In this document: positions 1 to 7,071 of the stretch, one piece after another
How the letters are laid out: the number at the start of each line of letters is the position of its first letter
How positions within the stretch are numbered: the first letter of the stretch is position 1
Assembly (NCBI GenBank): GCA_934547065.1
Contig: CAKTEF010000020.1
Span: forward strand, 1 to 30,246
DNA from: an uncultured Faecalibacterium sp.
GTDB lineage: Bacteria; Bacillota; Clostridia; Oscillospirales; Ruminococcaceae
Length of the DNA: 30,246 bases
Direction of reading: 5' to 3'
Notes under the pieces: model-generated
What the model saw: only the letters and a program-made list of their open reading frames with translations
What the model was told of the DNA's origin: nothing
Database searches by the model: none
Position numbers and translations under genes: made by a program

Positions 1-2244
1 AACAAGAACTCCGTCAAGATCATCGGCGACCATACCGACAAGTATGTTCAGGCATACTTCCAGTATGACTCCAAGAAGACCGGCGGCGTGACCATCAGCC
101 ACCTGCGTTTCGGCGACAAGCCCATCCGCAGCCCCTACTACATCAACCAGGCTGACTTCGTGGCCTGCCACAACCCCGCTTACATCCACATGGGCATGAA
201 GATGGTCCAGGATGTCAAGCCCGGCGGCGTGTTCATGATCAACTGCCAGTGGTCCGATGAGGAGCTGGGCCAGCACCTGAACGCCGAGGCAAAGAAGTAT
301 ATCGCTGACAACAACATCCAGCTGTATACCATCAATGCAATCGACAAGGCCATTGAGATCGGTATGGGCAAGCGCACCAATACCATCCTGCAGTCTGCAT
401 TCTTCAAGCTGGCTGACGTTATGCCCATCGAGGATGCCGTCAACTTCATGAAGCAGGCAGCTCAGAAGAGCTACGGCAAGAAGGGCCAGGATGTCGTTGA
501 GATGAACTGGAAGGCCATCGATGCCGGCGTTGACGCGATCCACAAGGTCGATGTCCCCGCTTCCTGGTCCAACCCCGAAGCTGATCCCGCACCCAAGGCT
601 CTTTCCGGCCGTCCGGAGCTGGTCAAGCAGATCCGTGATGTCATGGAGCCCATCGCCCGTATGGACGGCGACAGCCTGCCCGTTTCCGCATTCGTCAAGA
701 ATGCAAACGGCGAGTGGGAGCAGGGCGCATCTGCATACGAGAAGCGCGGCACCGCTGTGAACGTTCCCGAGTGGGACGCTTCCAAGTGTGTTGGCTGCAA
801 CCAGTGTGCATTCGTCTGCTCTCATGCAACCATCCGTCCGTTCCAGCTGACCGCTGATGAGCTGGCAGCTGCTCCTGCTCAGACCAAGAGCCGCGACAAC
901 AAGCCCGCAAACGAGTACAAGTTTGTGATGGCTGTGTCTCCTCTGGACTGCATGGGCTGCGGCGAGTGCGTCACCGTCTGCCCCACCAAGGCAATCGCTA
1001 TGGTTCCTCAGGAGAGCCAGGCAGACCAGCAGGCCGTGTTCGACTACTGCGTTGCCAACATCTCCAAGAAGCCCAGCAAGTTTGCGGATGACACCGTGAT
1101 CGGTTCTCAGTTCAACCAGCCGCTGCTGGAGTTCTCCGGCTCCTGCGCAGGCTGTGCCGAGACCTCTTACGCCCGCCTGATCACCCAGCTGTTCGGCGAG
1201 AAGATGTACATCTCCAACGCTACCGGCTGCTCCTCGATCTGGGGCGGTACCGCTTCCATCTCTCCGTACACCGTCAACAAGGACAGCGGCCATGGTCCTG
1301 CATGGTGCAACTCCCTGTTCGAGGATAACGCAGAGCATGGTCTGGGCCTGTACATCGGCCAGAAGACCGTCCGCGAGAACCTGATCAAGGAGATCGCAGA
1401 GGTTGCTGGTTCCGACAAGGCTTCTGCTGAGCTGAAGGCTGCTTACGAGCAGTTCATCGCAACCAAGAACAACACCAAGGCCAACGACGAGCCCGCAAAG
1501 GCCCTGATCGCTGAGCTGGAGAAGGCTGCTGCTGCCGGCTGCGAGAAGTCTGCAGAGATCCTGAAGAGCAAGCAGTACATCGCCAAGAAGTCCGTCTGGA
1601 TCTTCGGCGGCGACGGCTGGGCATACGACATCGGCTTCGGCGGCCTGGATCACGTCCTGGCTTCCGGCGAGGATGTCAACGTCATGGTCTTCGATACTGA
1701 GATGTACTCCAACACCGGCGGACAGGCTTCCAAGGCTTCCAACATCGGCGAAGTCTGCCAGTTTGCTGCTGCTGGTAAGGAGATCAGCAAGAAGAGCCTG
1801 TCTGAGATCGCAATGACTTACGGCTACATTTATGTTGCTCAGATCGCTCTGGGCGCTAACATGAACCAGGCTGTCAAGGCAATTGCTGAGGCTGAGGCTT
1901 ACCCCGGCCCCTCTCTGATCATCGGCTACGCTCCCTGCGAGCTGCACGGTGTTAAGGGCGGCATGACCAACTGCCAGAACGAGATGAAGAAGGCAGTTGA
2001 GGCTGGTTACTGGAACCTGTTCACCTTCAACCCGGCCAACAAGGCTCAGGGCAAGAACCCGTTCACTCTGACCTCCAAGGCTGTGGATGGCGAGAAGTAT
2101 CAGGCACTGCTGGCAAACGAGACCCGTTACAGCCGCCTGACCCGCGCTTTCCCCGACCGCGCAAAGACCCTGTTTGCACGCAACGAGCAGGTTGCAAACG
2201 ACCGTTACGAGCATCTGACTCGCCTGGTCGAGCTGTACAAGTAA
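1..2244 (+). CDS. nifJ: Pyruvate:ferredoxin (flavodoxin) oxidoreductase, C-terminal part (5' end outside window)
   Basis: Oxidatively decarboxylates pyruvate to acetyl-CoA and CO2, passing electrons to ferredoxin in the cytoplasm. The frame is open from base 1, so the gene starts upstream; 747 residues are visible of a family length near 1,180. Domain order is that of single-chain PFOR: end of the gamma domain, an inserted 2[4Fe-4S] ferredoxin domain (first motif CVGCNQC at visible residue 263, second CMGCGEC near 317), then the thiamine-diphosphate domain with SGSCAGCAET, ATGCSSIWGG, GDGWAYDIGFGG and the DTEMYSNTGGQ signature. It ends at a TAA with no coding neighbour close behind. It probably donates electrons to ferredoxins such as the one at 12272-12442. 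Codon use is strongly biased to preferred codons, as expected of a highly expressed gene. Very confident. Confidence 0.97.
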   Translation, partial: NKNSVKIIGDHTDKYVQAYFQYDSKKTGGVTISHLRFGDKPIRSPYYINQADFVACHNPAYIHMGMKMVQDVKPGGVFMINCQWSDEELGQHLNAEAKKYIADNNIQLYTINAIDKAIEIGMGKRTNTILQSAFFKLADVMPIEDAVNFMKQAAQKSYGKKGQDVVEMNWKAIDAGVDAIHKVDVPASWSNPEADPAPKALSGRPELVKQIRDVMEPIARMDGDSLPVSAFVKNANGEWEQGASAYEKRGTAVNVPEWDASKCVGCNQCAFVCSHATIRPFQLTADELAAAPAQTKSRDNKPANEYKFVMAVSPLDCMGCGECVTVCPTKAIAMVPQESQADQQAVFDYCVANISKKPSKFADDTVIGSQFNQPLLEFSGSCAGCAETSYARLITQLFGEKMYISNATGCSSIWGGTASISPYTVNKDSGHGPAWCNSLFEDNAEHGLGLYIGQKTVRENLIKEIAEVAGSDKASAELKAAYEQFIATKNNTKANDEPAKALIAELEKAAAAGCEKSAEILKSKQYIAKKSVWIFGGDGWAYDIGFGGLDHVLASGEDVNVMVFDTEMYSNTGGQASKASNIGEVCQFAAAGKEISKKSLSEIAMTYGYIYVAQIALGANMNQAVKAIAEAEAYPGPSLIIGYAPCELHGVKGGMTNCQNEMKKAVEAGYWNLFTFNPANKAQGKNPFTLTSKAVDGEKYQALLANETRYSRLTRAFPDRAKTLFARNEQVANDRYEHLTRLVELYK

Positions 2245-2310
2245 TTTTTCCGGCTGAAGTTCTGGTTTTCTGCGCCGCAGCGGCACCCTGGTCCGAAAGG
2301 CGGCTGCTCC

Positions 2311-2670
2311 GCACTGGCGATTACTGCGCAACGCAGCAGTGCGAAACTGTGGCAGCGAAACATCTGCTTTTGTTGGAATGAGGAACGTGCAGGCTTTGCA
2401 CCTTGCCTTTTGCAGGCAAAAACCTGATTTCATTCCCTCGCCGGGTGCGGCACTGATCCGTACCCGGCAGGGTGTTTGAAATACCAAAGCGCCCGCGAGG
2501 GCCCTTGAAAGCACACCGCGTGTGTGTCGGGAGCATAAGGTCTGCTGGCAGATACCTTGCTCCGCCCGCTGCATAAGACCTGCTTTGCAGAGCAGGGATC
2601 TTGCCGCAGGAAAAACGAGATGCGTTTTAGCGCCCCATCCATTGTTTCAGTGGATGGGGCGTATTTTTTT
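2311..2670 (+). ncRNA. Candidate structured non-coding RNA (or long structured 3' UTR of nifJ)
   Basis: No credible gene lies between the nifJ stop and the small RNA at 2741. The stretch folds into successive hairpins on the + strand: GCACTG/CAGTGC (2311-2342) around CTGCG/CGCAG; GGAATGA (2375) with TCATTCC (2430), enclosing GTGCA/TGCAC and TTGCCT/AGGCAA hairpins; an 11-bp stem 2440-2450/2458-2468; closing CCCTC/GAGGG (2435/2497); GGAGC...GCTCC with inner AAGGT/ACCTT (2530-2563); and AAGA-CCTGCT/AGCAGG-TCTT (2575-2602). It ends in the strong terminator at 2631-2670. I see no clear promoter, so a processed 3' UTR is as likely as an independent RNA. By eye it is not tmRNA, SRP RNA or RNase P RNA. 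Confidence 0.4.
2631..2670 (+). terminator. Intrinsic terminator after nifJ / structured RNA
   Basis: Perfect 11-bp stem CGCCCCATCCA (2631-2641) with TGGATGGGGCG (2651-2661), a 9-nt loop, then TA and seven T (2664-2670). Confidence 0.9.
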
Positions 2671-2728
2671 GCCGGAGCATTTTACAGTTTCTTCATAGCT
2701 TTTTCATGAAATCAAATGTGAAAACTGC

Positions 2729-2734
2729 TATACT
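2729..2734 (+). promoter_or_regulatory. -10 box of small RNA copy 1
   Basis: TATACT at 2729-2734 places a start near 2741, just before the first stem. No good -35 is seen; the best fit is a TCATGA-like hexamer about 18 bp upstream. The same TATACT lies at the same place before copy 2 (9068-9073). Confidence 0.6.
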
Positions 2735-2740
2735 ACGGAC

Positions 2741-2852
2741 ATAAGGAACCGGGGCCGCAACCGATTCCTTGTACATGATTCCTCCTCACACCAAGGCAAT
2801 ATCCAAACAGAAGACCCTTTCCAGTGTTCCGCAAGCGCTGGAAAGGGTTTTC
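2741..2852 (+). ncRNA. Small RNA copy 1 with anti-Shine-Dalgarno core
   Basis: About 110 nt. The 5' stem is AAGGAA (2743-2748) with TTCCTT (2765-2770), its loop containing GGGGCCGCAACCG. Next comes an unpaired segment holding ATGATTCCTCCTCACACCAA (2775-2794). A terminator stem follows, 2814-2826 with 2836-2848, loop TTCCGCAAG, then a short T-run. Copy 2 at 9080-9200 has the same layout, with compensating base changes in both stems and a fully conserved linker core. CCTCCT complements Shine-Dalgarno AGGAGG, so pairing with mRNA leaders is the obvious hypothesis. It sits between the nifJ terminator and the mgtE promoter. The family is not recognised. Confidence 0.75.
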
Positions 2853-2896
2853 TGCGTTTTGCCGGAAAATTCCCGCTTCTTTCGGAGGATTGAGGG

Positions 2897-2925
2897 TTGA
2901 CCGGTGTTTTGGCGGGCGCTATAAT
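2897..2925 (+). promoter_or_regulatory. mgtE promoter
   Basis: TTGACC (2897-2902), 17-bp spacer, TATAAT (2920-2925). Near-consensus sigma-A promoter; start expected near 2932, giving an mgtE leader of about 268 nt. Confidence 0.88.
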
Positions 2926-2931
2926 AAAAAG

Positions 2932-3199
2932 TAGAAAAGAATTTTAGGAGGTGAACGCAGGACAATGGACCCGGATCATAGTCGAAGACGCGGATCAGGA
3001 ATGATGGGACACAAGGCAAAAGGAACTGCGTTCGCCTTTTTTGCCCGGTAAGAGGTGCCGGCAGGTACTTCTCAGCGGGGAGAAAGGGCGCGGCTTTCTG
3101 CGCCGCAGCGGCCTTACCGGGGCGCTGCGGGCAGAGTGCGGCGCTTTTTGTTTTGCGGCCTGACCGGTCCCGCCGGAACACGGTAAGGAGGAACGCAAA
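2932..3199 (+). promoter_or_regulatory. Structured mgtE leader with two potential terminators (putative metal-responsive attenuator)
   Basis: GGTGAACGCAG (2950-2960) pairs with CTGCGTTCGCC (3026-3036) and six T follow at once (3037-3042), so an 11-bp closing helix is also a terminator. Inside lie ATCAT/ATGAT (2975/3000) and other short helices. A competing hairpin GGCAAAAGG/CCTTTTTTGCC (3014 to 3044) would remove that helix. Downstream, CCCGGTAAG (from 3044) pairs with CTTACCGGG (3113-3121), and GCGCTGC (3122-3128) with GCGGCGC (3138-3144), followed by T5-G-T4. Leaders of Mg2+ transporter genes are often M-box riboswitches, but I do not see the M-box signature. The class is therefore unknown; a NiCo-type or new element is possible. 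Confidence 0.55.
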
Positions 3200-4771
3200 A
3201 TGGAACAAGAGGAAAAGAAAATCGCTGCGGCGGAGGCTTCGCTCCCGGCGCAGGAGCTGCCCGCCGATATCCCTGCGGAGGTGCGGCAGAAGCTGGCCGA
3301 GGACCTGAACGAGGAGGCCACCGAGGACCTCAAGCAGGACATCCGCGAAGCCGAAAAAGAAGAAGCCAGGGATGAAGAAGTCAAGGCGGACCCGGAGATG
3401 CTGACCAAGAGCCGCCTGCTCAAGATGCTGGTCAAAAAGCAGTACGTCAAGCTGCGTGAGGTGACGGAAGAAGAACAGCCCGCCGACCTGGCCGAGCTGC
3501 TGGAGGAGCTGGACGAGAACAACCGCCTGGTGGTGTTCCGCCTGTTGAAAAAGGACGTTGCCACCGAGGCATTCGCCTATATGTCGGACGAGGCCCGCGA
3601 TGACCTGGTCAACGCATTCTCGGACGTGGAGCTGGTCAGCGCCATTGAGGAAATGAGCCTGGACGATGCCGCCGACCTGCTGGAAGATATGCCCGCAGGC
3701 GTGGTCAAGCGGGTGCTGGAAAAATCCTCCAGGCAGACCCGTGAGAGCCTGAACAAGCTGCTGAACTACCCCGAAAGCTCGGCCGGCAGCCTGATGACCC
3801 CCGAATATGTCCGCCTGAAAAAGGAAATGAACGTGAGCGAGGCGCTGGCTGCCATCCGCCGCCAGGGCGAAAACGCTGAGACGGTCTACACCAACTATGT
3901 GGTGGAGCGCAACCGTCTGTTGGGCGTTGTCTCGGCCCGCAGCCTGCTGTTGGCCGATCCGAAGACCCCCATTGCCGACATCATGGACGATAACGTGGTC
4001 ACCGTCAAGGTCACGGACGACCAGGAGTTTGTGGCCCGTGAAATGCAGCGCTACGACTTTACCGCAATGCCCGTTCTGGACAATGAGGGCATGTTCGTGG
4101 GCATTATCACCATCGACGATGCAATCGACGTTCTGACCGACGAATCCACGGAAGATATGCAGAAGATGGCCGCCATTCTGCCGGATGACGATGCCACCAC
4201 CTATTTTGGCACCAGCGTCTGGACCCACGCCAAGCAGCGCATCCCCTGGCTGCTGATCCTGATGCTGTCCGCCACCTTTACCGGCATGGTCACCACCCAC
4301 TATGAGGAAGCCTTTGTCAGCCTGCCGCTGCTGGTGTCGTTCATGCCCATGCTGATGGATACTGCGGGCAACTGCGGCAACCAGATCAGCACCCTGATGG
4401 TGCGCGGCCTGGCCCTGGGCGAGGTGGAACCGTCCGATTTCCTGCAGGTTCTGGGGAAGGAGCTGCGTGTCTCGGCCATTGTGGGCGCGGTGCTGGGCCT
4501 GGTCAACGGCCTGCGCATCTACCTGATGTACAACTTCATCTTTGCCGGGCAGTACGAGAACGTGATCGGCTACGCGGTCGTGGTCAGTGTGTCGCTGTTC
4601 TTCAGTGTCATTCTGGCAAAGCTGGTGGGCGGTATGCTGCCGCTGGCGGCCAAAAAACTGGGCGCTGACCCCGCTATCATGGCGACCCCGTTCATCACCA
4701 CCATCGTGGATGCATGCAGCCTGATCCTGTATTTCCAGATCGCACAGCTGGTGTTCCGCAACATGATGTGA
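3200..4771 (+). CDS. mgtE: MgtE family magnesium transporter/channel
   Basis: 523 residues; a membrane Mg2+ (possibly Co2+) channel gated by cytosolic Mg2+. The ATG follows AAGGAGG at 3185-3191, setting the start. Order: a highly acidic Glu/Asp-rich extension of about 65 residues, longer than usual; MgtE_N superhelical domain (about 70-200) containing repeats such as DPADLAELLEEL-like and SLDDAADLLEDM; a CBS pair (about 200-325, including DNVVTVKVTDDQEFVAREMQ); then five membrane segments from about 349. The selectivity region TAGNCGNQ lies near residue 387, and the last membrane segments carry TPFITTIVDACSL. It is a single gene with its own promoter, structured leader and terminator. Confident. 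Confidence 0.96.
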   Translation: MEQEEKKIAAAEASLPAQELPADIPAEVRQKLAEDLNEEATEDLKQDIREAEKEEARDEEVKADPEMLTKSRLLKMLVKKQYVKLREVTEEEQPADLAELLEELDENNRLVVFRLLKKDVATEAFAYMSDEARDDLVNAFSDVELVSAIEEMSLDDAADLLEDMPAGVVKRVLEKSSRQTRESLNKLLNYPESSAGSLMTPEYVRLKKEMNVSEALAAIRRQGENAETVYTNYVVERNRLLGVVSARSLLLADPKTPIADIMDDNVVTVKVTDDQEFVAREMQRYDFTAMPVLDNEGMFVGIITIDDAIDVLTDESTEDMQKMAAILPDDDATTYFGTSVWTHAKQRIPWLLILMLSATFTGMVTTHYEEAFVSLPLLVSFMPMLMDTAGNCGNQISTLMVRGLALGEVEPSDFLQVLGKELRVSAIVGAVLGLVNGLRIYLMYNFIFAGQYENVIGYAVVVSVSLFFSVILAKLVGGMLPLAAKKLGADPAIMATPFITTIVDACSLILYFQIAQLVFRNMM

Positions 4772-4795
4772 CCCCCTTTTTTCCCTGGATGCAGA

Positions 4796-4841
4796 TGCCT
4801 CCGCAGCCGGTTTCGTGCCGGTAGCTGCGGGGGCATTTTTT
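4796..4841 (+). terminator. mgtE terminator
   Basis: TGCCTCCGCAGC (4796-4807) pairs with GCTGCGGGGGCA (4824-4835), one G-U, followed by six T (4836-4841). The T-run abuts the first DnaA-like box. Confidence 0.92.
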
Positions 4842-5184
4842 GTGGAAAACCCAGGATTTCCGGCGGTTTTCCACAGGGCGGTTTTGAGCGGGAGGCAATG
4901 TTGAAAACTGGGACAAACTGCATTCCAGCCGGGAGAACCCGGAACACAGGCTCCGGCCGCTGCTGTAAAAAATAAATTTTAGGGTTCGACTTCCTTTCGG
5001 AAAAAAGGAGAAAAGCCCGCTTTTCTCCCCGGAGAGTGACCTGAAATTTTTCCGGAAATACCCCATGTATAAAATGCGCACTCTGAAAAAGTGGAAAACT
5101 CAGTGGAAAAAGTGGAAAACATCGTGGGAAAACCGGGGCTTTTTTCACAATTTCAGTGGAAAACCCTGTGGAAAAAGTGGATAA
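4841..5184. other. Cluster of DnaA-box-like 9-mers with a duplicated three-box module
   Basis: A 526-bp gap (4842-5367) with no gene. Matches to TTWTCCACW on either strand: 4841-4849 (minus), 4867-4875 (plus), and minus-strand boxes at 5090, 5102, 5111, 5155, 5167 and 5176. The last reads TTATCCACT, one base from the TTATCCACA consensus. Weaker forms are at 5141 and 5258. The six minus boxes form two copies of a three-box module with identical 12- and 9-bp spacing (5090-5119 and 5155-5184). An AT-rich stretch lies at 4966-4981. This could be a replication origin, a DnaA-titrating site or an operator. No dnaA or dnaN is in view, so an origin is not established. Confidence 0.6.
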
Positions 5185-5275
5185 ATCCATTTCGGGGAGA
5201 CAAAAATGGATACAACCTGCTGTTTTGGCACTCGGAGCCGCCGACAGCTAAGAGCCTTTGTTCACAGGGATTTCC

Positions 5276-5304
5276 TTGAACGTCCTGAAGAAACATGATA
5301 CAAT
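5276..5304 (+). promoter_or_regulatory. Promoter of rhomboid-like gene
   Basis: TTGAAC (5276-5281), 17-bp spacer, TACAAT (5299-5304). It lies downstream of the DnaA-like box cluster, which could therefore influence it. Confidence 0.75.
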
Positions 5305-5367
5305 AAAAGCTGCAAGCATTCCCCCCGGTGCGGGGCGGAAAATCTGTAAAAACGGAGGCACCTGCCT

Positions 5368-6006
5368 ATGAACTGGATCACCAAGCTGGAGCGGAAATAT
5401 GGCCGCCTGTGCATCCCCAACCTGATCAACATCCTGATCGGCGGGCAGATTTTGGTGTATGCCATTGAGCTGTTCGTCAACCAGTACATCTCCTTTTATC
5501 TTGATCTGGACCGCAGCGGTTTACTGGCGGGCCAGATCTGGCGGGTGATCACCTTTGTCCTGGTGCCGTTTTCCGGCGGCGGGCCGCTCAGTGTGATCTT
5601 GGGCATCTACTTTACCTGGTTCATCGGCAGTGCGCTGGAACGGGAATGGGGCGATTTCCGCTTCAACCTGTATGTCCTGCTGGGCATGGCGGGGGCCGTG
5701 CTGGCCTGCCTGCTGACCGGCTATGCCGATACCTACTGCCTTTCCCTTTCGCTGTTGCTGGCCTTTGCCATGCTCTACCCGGAACTGCAGGTGCTGCTGT
5801 TCTTTGTGGTCCCCATCAAGGTCAAGTATTTTGGCTGGTTCTCAGCGGCGCTGTGGGTGTTTGGCTTTTTGGGCATGGGCCCTGCGGGCAAGCTGAATTA
5901 TCTGCTGTGTATGCTGGGCTTTGCGGCCTTTTTTGGCCCGCAGGCGTGGCGCAGTATCCGTGCCTGGGTGCGCCGGGAGCAGTGGAAACGCAAGAACCGG
6001 CGCTGA
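5368..6006 (+). CDS. Rhomboid-superfamily integral membrane protein, catalytic residues absent
   Basis: 212 residues with about six hydrophobic segments and a basic tail (KRKNRR). GGAGG at 5356-5360 supports the ATG. Rhomboid-like features are the loop after the second membrane segment (SALEREWGDFRFNLYVLLG) and the segment LAFAMLYPELQVLLFFVVPIKVKY, quoted here only for its position in the middle of the protein (about residues 131-154). The expected GxSG serine motif is replaced by leucines and serines (SLSLLL), and the catalytic histidine of the last helices is missing. It is thus probably a non-proteolytic relative. Function unknown. It precedes holB by 48 bp and may share its transcript. 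Confidence 0.75.
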   Translation: MNWITKLERKYGRLCIPNLINILIGGQILVYAIELFVNQYISFYLDLDRSGLLAGQIWRVITFVLVPFSGGGPLSVILGIYFTWFIGSALEREWGDFRFNLYVLLGMAGAVLACLLTGYADTYCLSLSLLLAFAMLYPELQVLLFFVVPIKVKYFGWFSAALWVFGFLGMGPAGKLNYLLCMLGFAAFFGPQAWRSIRAWVRREQWKRKNRR

Positions 6007-6054
6007 ACCTCCTGATCTGCGGCAAAAAAGTAACGGCGGGAGCGGAGGACAGAA

Positions 6055-7020
6055 ATGCTGATCGAGCGATTGGAAGGCAATGCGGAACTGAAACGCAGCA
6101 TCCGGCTGATGCTGGACAGCCGCCGCCTGACCCACAGTGTGCTGCTGGTGGGCGAAACAGGCCTTGGTGCAGGCTTTGCGGCCCGGTGCGTGGCGGCTGA
6201 TTACCTCTACCCGGCCGGGGGCGCTCCGGCCGAAGCCCTGTTGCGGGGCGAGTGCTGCCGCGCTGTGGGCAAGCCCGGCAAGCGCGACAGCGGCCAGATC
6301 GAAACGGGGATCGTGCGGGAAGCCATCTCGGTGGAGGGCATGGGCGCGGGAGGCCGGTATCTGGTCAGCCAGGTCACGGCCATGCGCAGCGAGATTTTCA
6401 ACACCAGCCTTTCGGCCGAGGGCCGCGCTGTCCTGCTTTACCATGTGGAGCGGATGAACGAGGAATCCGCCAATGCCCTGCTCAAGGTGATGGAGGAGCC
6501 GCCGGAGGGCGTGCTGTTCCTGCTGACGGCGGATTCGCTGGCGGGCGTGCTGCCCACCATCCGGAGCCGCTGTGTCAGCTTTGCCATGGCTCCGGTGCCC
6601 CCTGCGGCCTGTGCCCGCTACTGCGCGGCGCAGGGGGTGGACAAAGCCGATGCCGACCTGTACAGCGAGCTGTTCGATGGTCACATCGGCACCGTGCTGG
6701 CCGCTGCAAAGGACGAAGCCCGCCGCCAGCAGGTGGAAAAGGCCCTGGCTCTTGCCAAGGCTGCTGCGGCCAAGGACAGCTACGCAGCCGCTGTGCTGCT
6801 GGCCCCCTATGAAAAGGAGAAAGCCGGGGCAGCCGCCCTGCTGGCCGACCTGCGCGCTGTGGCAGCGGCCGGGCTGCGGGAAAGCCCCCGCGCCCCGGTG
6901 CGGGGCGAGGGGGCCGGCAGGCTGATCGCAGCCGCCGATGCCGCGATTCAGCGGCTGCAGGCCCAGGTGAATCCGAAGATCACCTTGACGGTGTTTGCAT
7001 CGCGGTTCAGAGCACTGTGA
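6055..7020 (+). CDS. holB: DNA polymerase III delta' subunit
   Basis: 321 residues. Part of the clamp loader that loads the beta sliding clamp. The AAA+ fold is recognisable: N-terminal RLEGNAELKRSI and LTHSVLLVGETG, a degenerate Walker A (GETGLGAGF, no Lys-Thr) as expected of the non-ATPase delta' subunit, YLVSQVTAMRSEIF, and the sensor region NEESANALLKVMEEPP followed by TIRSRC. The zinc-binding loop is reduced (GECCRAVGK). The ATG follows GGAGCGGAGGAC, giving a ribosome site. In Bacillus holB sits directly before ricT; here ricT is more than 5 kb away on the other strand. Confidence 0.9.
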   Translation: MLIERLEGNAELKRSIRLMLDSRRLTHSVLLVGETGLGAGFAARCVAADYLYPAGGAPAEALLRGECCRAVGKPGKRDSGQIETGIVREAISVEGMGAGGRYLVSQVTAMRSEIFNTSLSAEGRAVLLYHVERMNEESANALLKVMEEPPEGVLFLLTADSLAGVLPTIRSRCVSFAMAPVPPAACARYCAAQGVDKADADLYSELFDGHIGTVLAAAKDEARRQQVEKALALAKAAAAKDSYAAAVLLAPYEKEKAGAAALLADLRAVAAAGLRESPRAPVRGEGAGRLIAAADAAIQRLQAQVNPKITLTVFASRFRAL

Positions 7021-7026
7021 TAAAAG

Positions 7027-7056
7027 AAAAAAGCAGCTGCGATGCAGCTGCTTTTT
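7027..7056. terminator. Bidirectional terminator between holB and the carboxypeptidase gene
   Basis: GCAGCTGC (7033-7040), GAT loop, GCAGCTGC (7044-7051), with six A before and five T after, so it works for both convergent genes. Confidence 0.88.
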
Positions 7057-7071
7057 CGATCGAGTTCAACT

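Noticed and set aside
2775..2900. Short conserved frame MIPPHTKAI inside both small RNAs (2775 and 9116)
   Set aside because: No ribosome site before the ATG. Conservation is at nucleotide level and stops at the terminator stems, where the two frames diverge fully. RNA function explains it better, though a tiny peptide cannot be excluded.
2932..3199. M-box (ykoK) magnesium riboswitch before mgtE
   Set aside because: Expected from context, but I cannot find its conserved core; reported only as an unclassified leader.
4841..5184. Confirmed chromosomal origin
   Set aside because: Boxes are convincing, but there is no dnaA/dnaN, the unwinding element is weak, and flanking genes do not switch strand as expected. 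Kept as a candidate DnaA cluster only.
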